Shown here in pieces: positions 1-7,553 of a DNA stretch of 64,000 bases; the stretch's first letter is position 1, and each line of letters starts with the position of its first letter. Under the pieces are notes generated by a model. The model saw nothing but the letters and a program-made list of their open reading frames with translations, made no database searches and had not been told where the DNA came from. The translations under genes and the position numbers were made by a program. The stretch comes from UBA4615 sp964399635 (lineage in GTDB: Bacteria > Pseudomonadota > Gammaproteobacteria > Burkholderiales > Burkholderiaceae_E): NCBI GenBank assembly GCA_964399635.1, contig CAYNRU010000062.1, positions 1 to 64,000 of the forward strand, written 5' to 3'.

Positions 1-81
1 ATCGGCATGAAGCCGCCGGCCTTCGTCACCGGCTCGACCAACGACCGCATGGCGCGCCGCGTCGACATCACTGCGCAGTAA
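1..81 (+). CDS. OmpA-family protein, C-terminal tail (partial)
   Basis: This frame is open from the first base and ends with TAA. The last residues include NDRMARRVDI, which resembles the end of the peptidoglycan-binding OmpA/MotB domain, where an arginine-rich NRRV(D/E)I strand closes the fold. Only 26 residues are in the window, so the amino-terminal part cannot be judged. The next gene is also an OmpA-domain protein, so the two look like tandem outer-membrane paralogues. The family call rests on this short motif and on that neighbour. Confidence 0.6.
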   Translation: MGMKPPAFVTGSTNDRMARRVDITAQ

Positions 82-159
82 GGCATCACCGCAGGCCGGG
101 CAGCGATGTCCGGCCTGCGTCCGATTCGCACCCTAGACCACCTTTTGAGGTATGAGACG

Positions 160-1311
160 ATGAAGAAGAGCTTCCGCCGCTCGACGGCCGCGCTCGTCGG
201 TGCCGTGGCATTCGCCGCCCCGTTCGCAGCCATGGCCCAGGGCATGCAAACCCGCAGCATGTGGGATGACCGCTGGTACGTCACGCCGTTCGGCGCCTAT
301 GTGGTGCCCGACGACAGCCGTCGCGCCGACAGCGGGTTCGGTTACGGCTTCGCCGTCGGCAAGGCGATCAGCCCCGCCTGGAACCTCGAGCTGCGCTTCA
401 TGCGCGAAGAACTCGACGGCGAACCCCGCGGCTTCGGCAACTGGAGGAACGATACGGTCAGCCTGGACGCGCAGTGGTTCTTCCTCGGCCGCGGCGGCTC
501 GCAGGGCTGGTCCGGCATCCAGCCTTACCTCGTTGCCGGTATCGGCGGCATCAAGGACAAGGTCGCCGGCTCCGCTGAATGGAGCCTGATGGGCCAGGCC
601 GGCGTCGGTGTCTCGTGGGGCTTCTCGGACTGGGGCCGCCTCGTGCTCGATGGCCGCTTCCGCTTCGACGACAACACCAAGCCGTTTGCCAACTCGAGCA
701 GCTTCGGCGACTGGATCGTGACGCTCGGCCTGCAGATCCCGTTGGGCAAGCCCGCCACTGCGGCGATCCCGGTTGCCGCGGCTGCTGTCGTTGCCGCGCC
801 GGTCGTGCCGCCGCCGCCTCCGGCAGTCCGGCCGCCCCCGCCGCCGCCCCCGCCGCCGCCCCCCCCGCCGCCGCCGCCGCCGCCGCCGCCCCCGCCTGCG
901 CCGGTCACCCGCAGCTTCGACCTGTCGGCTGACGGCATGTTCGCGTTCGACAGCGCTCAGCTCACGCCGGTCGGCAAGCAGCGGATCGACAGCGTGATCG
1001 CCTCGGCTCGACAGGCGGGCATCACGAGTGTGCAGTCGGCCTCGATCGTGGGGCACACCGATCCGCTAGGGACCGACGCGTACAACCAGAAGTTGTCCGA
1101 GGAGCGTGCGAACGCGGTGCGCAATTACCTGATCGGAAACGGTGTTGCGGCAGGTGTGGTCACCGCCTCGGGCAGGGGCGAGTCGCAGCTGAAGGTCACC
1201 GAGGCGGACTGCCGTTCGAAGGGACAGGCCAAGACGCGCAACGCACTGATCGAGTGCCTGTCGCCCAACCGCCGTGTTGAGATGAAGTTCACCGGCACGC
1301 AGGGCCGCTGA
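160..1311 (+). CDS. OmpA-family outer-membrane protein with poly-proline hinge
   Basis: This 383-residue protein begins with a signal peptide (MKKSFRR, a hydrophobic stretch, then AMAQ at about residue 27). ATG 160 is preferred over an in-frame ATG at 106 because a GAGG ribosome site and the signal peptide follow it. Residues about 30-205 alternate aromatic and glycine-rich strands like an eight-stranded OmpA barrel. A proline-rich hinge then leads to a C-terminal peptidoglycan-binding domain with GHTDPLGTDAYN and SPNRRVEM motifs. The likely role is to tether the outer membrane to peptidoglycan. A cysteine pair in the C-domain (EADCRSK and IECLSP) may form a disulfide, as in some OmpA proteins. 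The odd feature is a run of 22 prolines in the hinge. Confidence 0.9.
   Translation: MKKSFRRSTAALVGAVAFAAPFAAMAQGMQTRSMWDDRWYVTPFGAYVVPDDSRRADSGFGYGFAVGKAISPAWNLELRFMREELDGEPRGFGNWRNDTVSLDAQWFFLGRGGSQGWSGIQPYLVAGIGGIKDKVAGSAEWSLMGQAGVGVSWGFSDWGRLVLDGRFRFDDNTKPFANSSSFGDWIVTLGLQIPLGKPATAAIPVAAAAVVAAPVVPPPPPAVRPPPPPPPPPPPPPPPPPPPPPPAPVTRSFDLSADGMFAFDSAQLTPVGKQRIDSVIASARQAGITSVQSASIVGHTDPLGTDAYNQKLSEERANAVRNYLIGNGVAAGVVTASGRGESQLKVTEADCRSKGQAKTRNALIECLSPNRRVEMKFTGTQGR
832..897 (+). repeat. Proline-codon tract (22 consecutive CCN codons)
   Basis: Within the OmpA-family gene, 22 codons in a row are CCG, CCC or CCT, just after a shorter five-proline run. The tract is a near-homopolymer of C and G on one strand, so it is prone to replication slippage. 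Translation would be expected to depend on elongation factor P. It encodes the linker between barrel and peptidoglycan-binding domain. Confidence 0.9.
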
Positions 1312-1362
1312 TCGGCCCCTGGCTCGGCGCACTTCCGTGGACGCCTCCGGCTTCGTGCCGGA
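1302..1362 (+). terminator. Two weak hairpins after the OmpA gene
   Basis: The first hairpin pairs 1302-1307 (GGGCCG) with 1313-1318 (CGGCCC) across the stop codon. The second pairs 1346-1351 (TCCGGC) with 1357-1362 (GCCGGA). Neither is followed by a T-tract, so intrinsic termination is only possible. The rest of the 365-base gap up to 1676 holds nothing I can identify. Confidence 0.25.
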
Positions 1363-1676
1363 TGTCCCGGGAGTGCGCCGGTCAGCGCCGACCTGACCGA
1401 CGTATTCATCGCACACCGCGTGCCGCCTGGCGCGCGGCAACGCAAGCATGGCTGCAGCGCCGTCAGTCGAGGACGGTGTTGTGCAGTACCTGGCGAATAG
1501 TCCGTGGCCCACGCTGGTTCCGCACTGCGTGAGGTCCACGCGCCAGCCCAAGACCGCCGCGCTGCGCGCGCATCTTCCTGAGATCATGTAGCCGTGCTGG
1601 ACCATCCAGCCGCGTCCGCGCCCGGGGGATCGGATGGCGACCTCGACAGGACGACCCAAGGTGGTGCTGGTTCGAC

Positions 1677-2423
1677 ATGACGCCCGCTGCTGACCGGCGC
1701 GAGTTTCTGGGCCGGGCGGGCCTGGCCTGCGGCCTGCTGCTGAATCCGGCACGGGCGGAGTTGGCCGCTGCCGGCGCATCGGCGCCGGTGACGCCGCCGG
1801 CCTGGGATGTGCCCCGTGCCCCGCTGCCCCGGGTTCAATGGGCTGACCTGACCGTCCTCGATGAGGTTCTGATCCCGCCGGACCGGCCCTGGCGCCTTCC
1901 GCAGCGACGCTTGCGGCCGCGCTTCGTCACCGTTCACAGCACCGGCAATGCCGATGGGCGTGCCGACGCACCGGCCCACGGCCGGTTGTTGCTGAACGGA
2001 CTTCGCAGTGAGGATCCGAACAGCCGCACCGGCTACATCACCTGGCACTTCACGGTCGACGCCTCGCGGGTGGTTCAGCACCTGCCGGTCAGCGAGCAGG
2101 GCGACCATGCCGATTTCCGGGGGCCGGGCAACCACGAGAGTCTCGGTGTCGAGATGACGTCTGCGGCAGGTATGGCGCCGGCCGACGTGTTGCACCGCAC
2201 GGCCTTCCTGCTGGCGCGACTGATGCGCCAGCACGACATCGCAGCCGCCAGGCTGGTGCCGCACCAGCACTGGCCTCGACCCCCCGATGGTTCGCGCAAG
2301 CCCTGTCCCGCAGAGCTGCTCGACGCCGGAGTGCCCGGCGAACGGTGGCGCCGCTTCGTTGGACTGGCGCAGGCCTATCGCAACGGCCTGCGCGCGTACC
2401 GGCAACTGCCCCCGATCGCCTGA
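1677..2423 (+). CDS. Tat-exported N-acetylmuramoyl-L-alanine amidase (Amidase_2/PGRP fold)
   Basis: The 248-residue protein starts with a twin-arginine-type signal (DRREFLGRAG, then a hydrophobic stretch and ARA at about 27). Residues about 82-210 carry the hallmarks of zinc-dependent type-2 amidases: VHSTGN with His87, WHF with His124, a glutamate near 159, PHQHW with His196/198, and KPCP with Cys210. These would cleave the bond between N-acetylmuramic acid and L-alanine in peptidoglycan from the periplasm. Only a weak ribosome site precedes the ATG. The gene stands alone on this strand. Confidence 0.85.
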   Translation: MTPAADRREFLGRAGLACGLLLNPARAELAAAGASAPVTPPAWDVPRAPLPRVQWADLTVLDEVLIPPDRPWRLPQRRLRPRFVTVHSTGNADGRADAPAHGRLLLNGLRSEDPNSRTGYITWHFTVDASRVVQHLPVSEQGDHADFRGPGNHESLGVEMTSAAGMAPADVLHRTAFLLARLMRQHDIAAARLVPHQHWPRPPDGSRKPCPAELLDAGVPGERWRRFVGLAQAYRNGLRAYRQLPPIA

Positions 2424-2911
2424 TGGGCACGGCGGCCTCCCGCGTCACCCTCGATCATCAGGAGTCACGCGCGCTGCGCGAGCAGTTTGCGTTGCCTGAC
2501 GGCGTCATCGATCTCATCGTCGCTCCGCGCGGGTTGCCGCCGGTGGGCCGCTCCCGGGTGCGTTGCACAGACGCGTTGCGATGAATGGGGCGAGGGCCTG
2601 ATCTCCAGGTCACCGTTACCGACCAGGCGCTGGTTCAGGCCACGGCCGCGGGCACGGAACTCGACCCGGCGGCGCGGTGAGCCTGCTGTTGCGGCGTGCG
2701 CTGTGGTTCAAGGCCACCGCGCGGCGCCTGTCTGCCCGAGGCTTCACCCACCGCTTCAAGAGCCCACATGAGCGTGCTCGGTACCCAAACGCTCAATGAA
2801 GCCCTCAAGACCATGGGCATGACCTGCATGTCCACCATCGGCGGCGCTGCGCTGGGGAATGTAGAAGACCACCAGAGCCCGAGCCGCAGGCGAGGTCCGT
2901 CGAGGCACGGG
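2424..2911. other. Intergenic stretch with no recognisable gene
   Basis: This 488-base gap has only short open frames on both strands, broken by stops (for example an open frame from 2345 to 2584 on the plus strand). None shows a family motif I know. It could be a decayed gene, because other remnants occur within a few kilobases, but I cannot name a parent family. Confidence 0.3.
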
Positions 2912-3796
2912 TCACCGTCGCGGGTTCAGGAGCGGCATGCGCTCGCCGGTAGCCGGCAGCCATCGATCGATTGCCGCGAGCAGTGTCGCGCGAACGATCG
3001 CCTGCCGCTCCGAGTCCGCGGCGCCGCATGCGAGGCTGCACATCCAGTCGGTCGGGGCTTCGAAGTCGCAGTGCGAACCGTTCGCGATCACGCGGTCGGA
3101 CACCAGCGCCTGAAGCCGTCCGCCCCAGGGCGCCGCCACGGCCTCGGCGTTGCAGCGCGACGGCGGGGCGCGCAGCACAATCACCTCGGTGCGCAGCGTT
3201 GGCGCGAAGTCGCGGCCAAGCGCGCGCCGCCCGCCGTCGCTCGTGCGGTCAAAAGGGTCGAGACCGACGTAGCCGACGACGCCGGGCGTGGCCGCCGCGA
3301 GCAGGCTCGACAACGCGCCGGCCGAGAAGCCGATCAGGACCACCCGCTCGACCGGCGGGCCGAAGACGTTGCCGCCGCGCAGCGTGCCGACCAGTTGCGC
3401 AAGCCCCTGCGCGTTGCGCCTGAAGTCGAACGTGAACGGCAGATCGGGGGTCAGCGCGAGCACGCCCGCCGCGGCGAGCGCCGCCGCGTGCTCGCCGAGC
3501 GTCGTGCGGCTGCGCGTGAAGCCGTGCGCGAGGATTGCCGCGCCGCGCAGCGGCTGACCCGGCGTCGGCGCATGCACGTCGATCGCAACGACGCGGCCAG
3601 CCAGTTCGTGATCGAGCGTGCCTCGCGCGGCAGCCGGCGACACCACCGTCCATGCCGCGGCCAGCAGCGCGAGCGCCACGCGCCGCACGATGCGCACCAC
3701 TGGGTCGGCAGGCCACCGGTCGGCGGGTCGCGAGAACAGGCGCGCGAAACACGCGGCTCGGCCGGGACGCGGTGACGCATGGGACGACAGTCTCAT
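2912..3796 (-). CDS. Exported alpha/beta-hydrolase
   Basis: This predicted 294-residue protein has a hydrophobic segment at about 38-55 that looks like a signal peptide or anchor. The alpha/beta-hydrolase marks are LAHGFTRSR (oxyanion region), GFSAG (GxSxG nucleophile elbow), an acidic residue around GLDPFDR, and a late NGSHCDF histidine. The fold is therefore well supported, but the substrate is unknown. The ATG at 3796 leaves about 35 residues before the hydrophobic segment. A GTG nearer the segment (GTGGTGCGC, about 3690) might be the true start. The next gene upstream diverges from it. Confidence 0.75.
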   Translation of the reverse strand: MRLSSHASPRPGRAACFARLFSRPADRWPADPVVRIVRRVALALLAAAWTVVSPAAARGTLDHELAGRVVAIDVHAPTPGQPLRGAAILAHGFTRSRTTLGEHAAALAAAGVLALTPDLPFTFDFRRNAQGLAQLVGTLRGGNVFGPPVERVVLIGFSAGALSSLLAAATPGVVGYVGLDPFDRTSDGGRRALGRDFAPTLRTEVIVLRAPPSRCNAEAVAAPWGGRLQALVSDRVIANGSHCDFEAPTDWMCSLACGAADSERQAIVRATLLAAIDRWLPATGERMPLLNPRR

Positions 3797-4072
3797 GAAG
3801 GACACGATAACCCAGGGCGGTGCAGCATTCGCGGCGGCCGCATCGAACCCCGCGACCCGCCTCGCCCCGGCGGGTGTCGGCATCGCGGTGCGCGGTGTAC
3901 CAGGCCGCAGGCTCTGGGCTTTGGCCGCCGGAGCGCAGCAGCCTGGCCGTTCGACGGCCGCAGTGCTCCGGTCGACCCACTGCGCTCGACCGTTTGCAGC
4001 GTCGCATCGAGACTCCGCCGCAGGTATCGTCATCGGGCGCGTGTGCCCGATCGGTTGACCATCGAAAAGGTC

Positions 4073-5290
4073 ATGTCTCACGCCGAGTCTGCCGCCGCCG
4101 AGTCGTCGCCTTCGCCTGCCGCCCTCCGAAAGGTGCGCCGCCAGAGTGATGTCGCGGCCATGCAGCGGCTCGTCGTGGCAAGCTGGCTGATCGATGCGGT
4201 GCAACTGGCGTCGATGGCGGCCTGGGCCGGCGTGGACTGCTGGGGGGCATTCTGGAGCATCGCCCTGGGCGGTGGCGCCATATGCGCGGGTTTCGGGCTG
4301 GCTTTTGCCCGCGGCTGGAATCGGCATGCGCGCGATCCTTCCCTTACCGTGCCGCACCTGGCGATCTGGTCGGTGGTGATTCTTGCCACCGCGGCGGTCT
4401 CGCCCGAGGCCACGATGCTGGTGCTGTCGGCGGTCTTTCTGGTTTTCGGATTCGCCGCGCTGCGGCTCACGCCCACCCAGATGTTGCCCTGCTGGGTGGC
4501 GGTCAGCATCGGCATCGCACTGGTGGTGATGACGGCCGGTGCGCCCATCACCCTACCCACGGCCACGCCGCTGCAGGCCGGGCTGTCGGTACTCTGGATA
4601 ACGACGCTGCTCGGGCGCTGCGCGCTGCTGGGGCTGTATGGGGCGCGCGCGCGGCTGCGGCTCGGGCAGCGCACCCGTGAACTGGCCGATGCGACCGCTC
4701 GTCTCGAGCAGCTGGCCATGCACGATCCGCTGACGGGTGTGCTGAACCGTGGTGCGATCAATCTGGCGCTGGCATCGGCGCTGGACAACGTCGAGCGCGG
4801 CGACCGGGCGGTCTCGATCGTGATGATCGACCTGGATCACTTCAAGCGGATCAACGACGGTTTCGGGCATGGGGTGGGCGACGAGGTGCTGCGTCGGTTC
4901 GTGGGCATCGTCGCCGGCCTCACTCGCTCCGATGACCGAATCGGTCGCTATGGCGGCGAGGAGTTCCTCCTGCTCCTGCCCAAGACGGCCGTGCCCGAGG
5001 AGTCGGCTCAGGTGGCCGACCGGCTGCTGTCGCGGGTGCTGGCGTATCCGTGGGAGGACATCGCCCCCGGGCTTGCGGTCAGCGCATCGTTCGGCGTGGC
5101 GACGGCTCGACCTGGAGACACGCTCGCCGGTCTGGTCGGCCGTGCGGACGACCAGCTGTATCGGGCCAAGCGCGAGGGCCGCGGCCGTGTCTGCGCCGAG
5201 GATGCGCCGGCGGTCATGGTCGAAGCGGCACCGATGCGAAGAGGCGTTTCAAACGCGCTCATCGACGCCCTGGGAGGGCAGCAGACCTGA
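4073..5290 (+). CDS. Membrane diguanylate cyclase (GGDEF)
   Basis: The 405-residue protein has about six hydrophobic segments between residues 25 and 200, then a complete GGDEF domain. DPLTGVLNR begins the domain and the active site reads GGEEF at 294-298. An RSDD inhibitory site (RxxD) lies exactly five residues before it, so product inhibition by c-di-GMP is expected. It would make c-di-GMP from two GTP, with the membrane part sensing an unknown signal. ATG 4073 was chosen because the upstream extension of this frame has no coding character. A second cyclase gene follows about 600 bases downstream. Confidence 0.88.
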   Translation: MSHAESAAAESSPSPAALRKVRRQSDVAAMQRLVVASWLIDAVQLASMAAWAGVDCWGAFWSIALGGGAICAGFGLAFARGWNRHARDPSLTVPHLAIWSVVILATAAVSPEATMLVLSAVFLVFGFAALRLTPTQMLPCWVAVSIGIALVVMTAGAPITLPTATPLQAGLSVLWITTLLGRCALLGLYGARARLRLGQRTRELADATARLEQLAMHDPLTGVLNRGAINLALASALDNVERGDRAVSIVMIDLDHFKRINDGFGHGVGDEVLRRFVGIVAGLTRSDDRIGRYGGEEFLLLLPKTAVPEESAQVADRLLSRVLAYPWEDIAPGLAVSASFGVATARPGDTLAGLVGRADDQLYRAKREGRGRVCAEDAPAVMVEAAPMRRGVSNALIDALGGQQT

Positions 5291-5349
5291 TCTGCGCAGG
5301 AGCGCTCGCACTCCGCGGGAGTCGACTCTCCCCGGACGACACAAGTCAC

Positions 5350-5505
5350 GCAGTCGCGCTTGAGCAGATCGATGAAGGCGGGGTTGAGAAAGATCCCTTC
5401 CCGGCCGATCTTGTGCTCTCGCAGGAGGCCGATGCCCGCGAGCTCCTTGCGATACACGCTCGCGGCCTGGCGTTTGGCGAGGCCCAAGCTCGCGGGAGTA
5501 GATGG
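5350..5505 (-). pseudogene. Remnant of a Fic-family protein C-terminus
   Basis: Read on the minus strand, this stretch gives KRQAASVYRKELAGIGLL, then REHKIGREGIF and LNPAFIDLLKRD. That pattern matches the winged-helix tail typical of Fic-family AMP-transferases (TASxYLKELxxxGxLRE..GREKxFxNPxxxxLL). No HPFxxGNGR Fic motif is found upstream, no good start codon exists, and there is no stop where the family normally ends. A second coding-like piece, LLNLRHLVEQGLLDETTERM, lies just upstream in another frame at about 5505-5600. The rest of the 5291-5909 gap has no intact gene. I read this as a decayed gene, but cannot exclude chance similarity. Confidence 0.5.
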
Positions 5506-5909
5506 GGCCGGCCTGCCGCCGCATCCGCTCCGTGGTTTCGTCCAGCAGACCCTGCTCGACGAGATGGCGCAGGTTCAGCAATCGCCCGCTGCGGATGTCG
5601 ATCTCGACACCCTTGAGCGCACGACAGATCTGCCTGGCGCTCGCTTGCCATGCACCGGGCCCCTCGTCCGTTGTGCGGCTGCCGCGGCTTCGCCCCTCGT
5701 CCCGCCTGCAGAGCGGCACGATGTCGAAACACTGGTCTGGCCCCGTAGAGCCCTGCGGTCGCTTCCCGCCCACCAACGGTCCCCCCTCCGCAGCCTGCAA
5801 TCAGCGGCACCGGACTGCCGCTGTTCGGGCGTTCGCCGGTTCGGGTCAGATGCATCGTCCGTCCATCGCGCAGGGCTTTTCAGACAACGCGCCCCTTCGA
5901 TCGAGCGCC

Positions 5910-6965
5910 ATGACCACAACCGTTCGTACTCCCGCATCATCCGCCTGGCCCGCCGCCTCGCCCCGGGATGGCAGCGTGGAGCTGCTGCGCCGGACCCTGC
6001 CGCTGATGTCGCGCCACGCGGCCGGCTACGCGCCGGACTCGTACGCCCTCTGGTACGAGTACGTGCGCGGCGGCAACCCCGCGCTGCGCGCCGAGCTCGA
6101 CCGTCTGGTCAAGTCCTTTGATCGGCTGTCGCACGAGCTGACCTTCGAGCTGCACCAGAAGCACGTCTCCGACCGCAACGAGGAGTCGGTGCGCAAAGTG
6201 GGCGCCGGCCTGCTCGAGCTGATGCACACGATGCGCAGCTCGGTCGAGGTCGCGAGCGCCGAAGCGACGGACTTTGATGCCCAGTTGGCCGCGTTCGGCG
6301 AAGGCATCGCGGCGGCGGAGTCGCCCCAGGACATGCGCCAGCGCGTGGACACCATGCGCGGTGACGTCGACCGGATCAACCGCTCGCTGTCGACGCTGAC
6401 CAGCCGGCTCGAGACCAGTCACCAGGAGGTGTCCCGGCTGCAGAGCGAGCTCAAGCGCGCTCGCGAGGAAGCCTCGCTCGATCCGCTGTCCGGGATCCTG
6501 AACCGGCGCGGCTTCGACTTCGAGCTGAACCGGCTGTGCAGAACCACCTCCGAACAAGGCGGCACCTTCTCGCTGGTGATGGTCGACATCGACTTCTTCA
6601 AGAAGATCAACGACAGCTACGGACATCAGTTCGGCGACCAGGTGATCCGGGCGGTCGGGCAGGCGCTGTCGCAACTCACGCAGCGCAAGGACGTCGCGGC
6701 CCGCTACGGCGGCGAGGAGTTCGCGCTGCTGCTGCTGGAGACGCCGGCAGCCGGCGCCCGCGAGGTCGCAGACCGGGTGCGCTCGGCGATCGCGCGGGGC
6801 ACGATCAAGCGCGGCGGCAGCGAGGCCGTGGGCAACATCACGATCTCGGCCGGCGTCGCGCAGTACCTGCGGGGCGAGGACCCGCAGTCGCTGATCGCAC
6901 GCGCCGACCGGGCGCTCTACGCCTCCAAGCAGGGTGGCCGGAACCGGGTGACGGTCGACGGCTGA
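5910..6965 (+). CDS. Cytoplasmic diguanylate cyclase (GGDEF)
   Basis: The 351-residue protein has a helical amino-terminal region without membrane segments. It includes APDSYALWYEYVRGGNP at about 35-55 and a coiled-coil-like stretch at about 145-180. A GGDEF domain follows: DPLSGILNRRGF, then ARYGGEEF with GGEEF at 267-271. The expected inhibitory RxxD site is degenerate, with glutamine at the arginine position (QRKD), so feedback may be weaker than in the cyclase at 4073. The long upstream extension of this frame was rejected because the ATG at 5910 begins the recognisable protein. The N-terminal region resembles that of other proteobacterial cyclases whose input is unknown. Confidence 0.85.
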   Translation: MTTTVRTPASSAWPAASPRDGSVELLRRTLPLMSRHAAGYAPDSYALWYEYVRGGNPALRAELDRLVKSFDRLSHELTFELHQKHVSDRNEESVRKVGAGLLELMHTMRSSVEVASAEATDFDAQLAAFGEGIAAAESPQDMRQRVDTMRGDVDRINRSLSTLTSRLETSHQEVSRLQSELKRAREEASLDPLSGILNRRGFDFELNRLCRTTSEQGGTFSLVMVDIDFFKKINDSYGHQFGDQVIRAVGQALSQLTQRKDVAARYGGEEFALLLLETPAAGAREVADRVRSAIARGTIKRGGSEAVGNITISAGVAQYLRGEDPQSLIARADRALYASKQGGRNRVTVDG

Positions 6966-7079
6966 GCGGGGGTTTCGAGCCGCAGCGCCACCGGCACTGT
7001 GGCGTCCTGTCGGTCGTGACCCATCCGCGCACCGATGCGCCGCCCTCGACAACCGTCCGCGCCATCGATCAGCTCGATG

Positions 7080-7440
7080 CCTGGTTCGAGAGCCCGACCC
7101 TTCACCTCCTGGCCAGCGGCGCGCTCGTCGTCGGGCAGCTGCTGGTCGGCGAGGTGCTGCTGAGCGAAGTCCTGGGCGAGCCGCTGCAGCCGCTCGGCGA
7201 ACCAGCGCGCCCTCGCCGTCGAAGCCGCCGGAGAAGTAGTCGGCCATGGCCCGGTCGCGGAAGTAGCGCATCAGCGGACCGTCGGGCTGCCAGCGCAGCG
7301 TCTTGTCGACCTTCAGCCGGTAGCGGTTGTTGGGCTGCAGCTCGAGCACCTCGAGCCGGTCGAGCGCGGCCTGCTGGCGGTGCTGGGCGACAATTCGCGC
7401 GTCGCGCGGCTGCACGAGCCGGCGTACTCCATGGTCGCCT
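7080..7440 (-). pseudogene. Remnant of an XRE-type transcriptional regulator, frameshifted
   Basis: On the minus strand, one frame reads LDRLEVLELQPNNRYRL, KVDKTLRWQPDGPLMRYF and DYFSGGFDGEGAL. This is the characteristic C-terminal sensor half of a common proteobacterial family of HTH (XRE) regulators. At about 7200 the reading shifts by one base into LAQDFAQQHLADQQLPDDER, which continues the same family pattern. No intact HTH domain is seen upstream, and the ending is not family-like. The gene is therefore broken by at least one frameshift and probably truncated at both ends. The rest of the 6966-7553 gap holds nothing else I can identify. Confidence 0.6.
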
Positions 7441-7553
7441 ACCCTTGGGCGGTCCGGTATCAGCAGTCGAACCCGGCTCGGTGCCCGCGCCGGCCTTGCC
7501 GCCACACCGACGGTGCTGCGTCCAGCCGGCCGCCTCGCCCGAAGGACATCCCC

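Noticed and set aside
525..938. Poly-glycine open frame antisense to the OmpA-family gene
   Set aside because: It is the complement of the proline-codon tract and has no signal, start context or family match.
1302..1362. Strong intrinsic terminator after the OmpA gene
   Set aside because: The hairpins are short and no T-tract follows, so it is kept only as a weak candidate.
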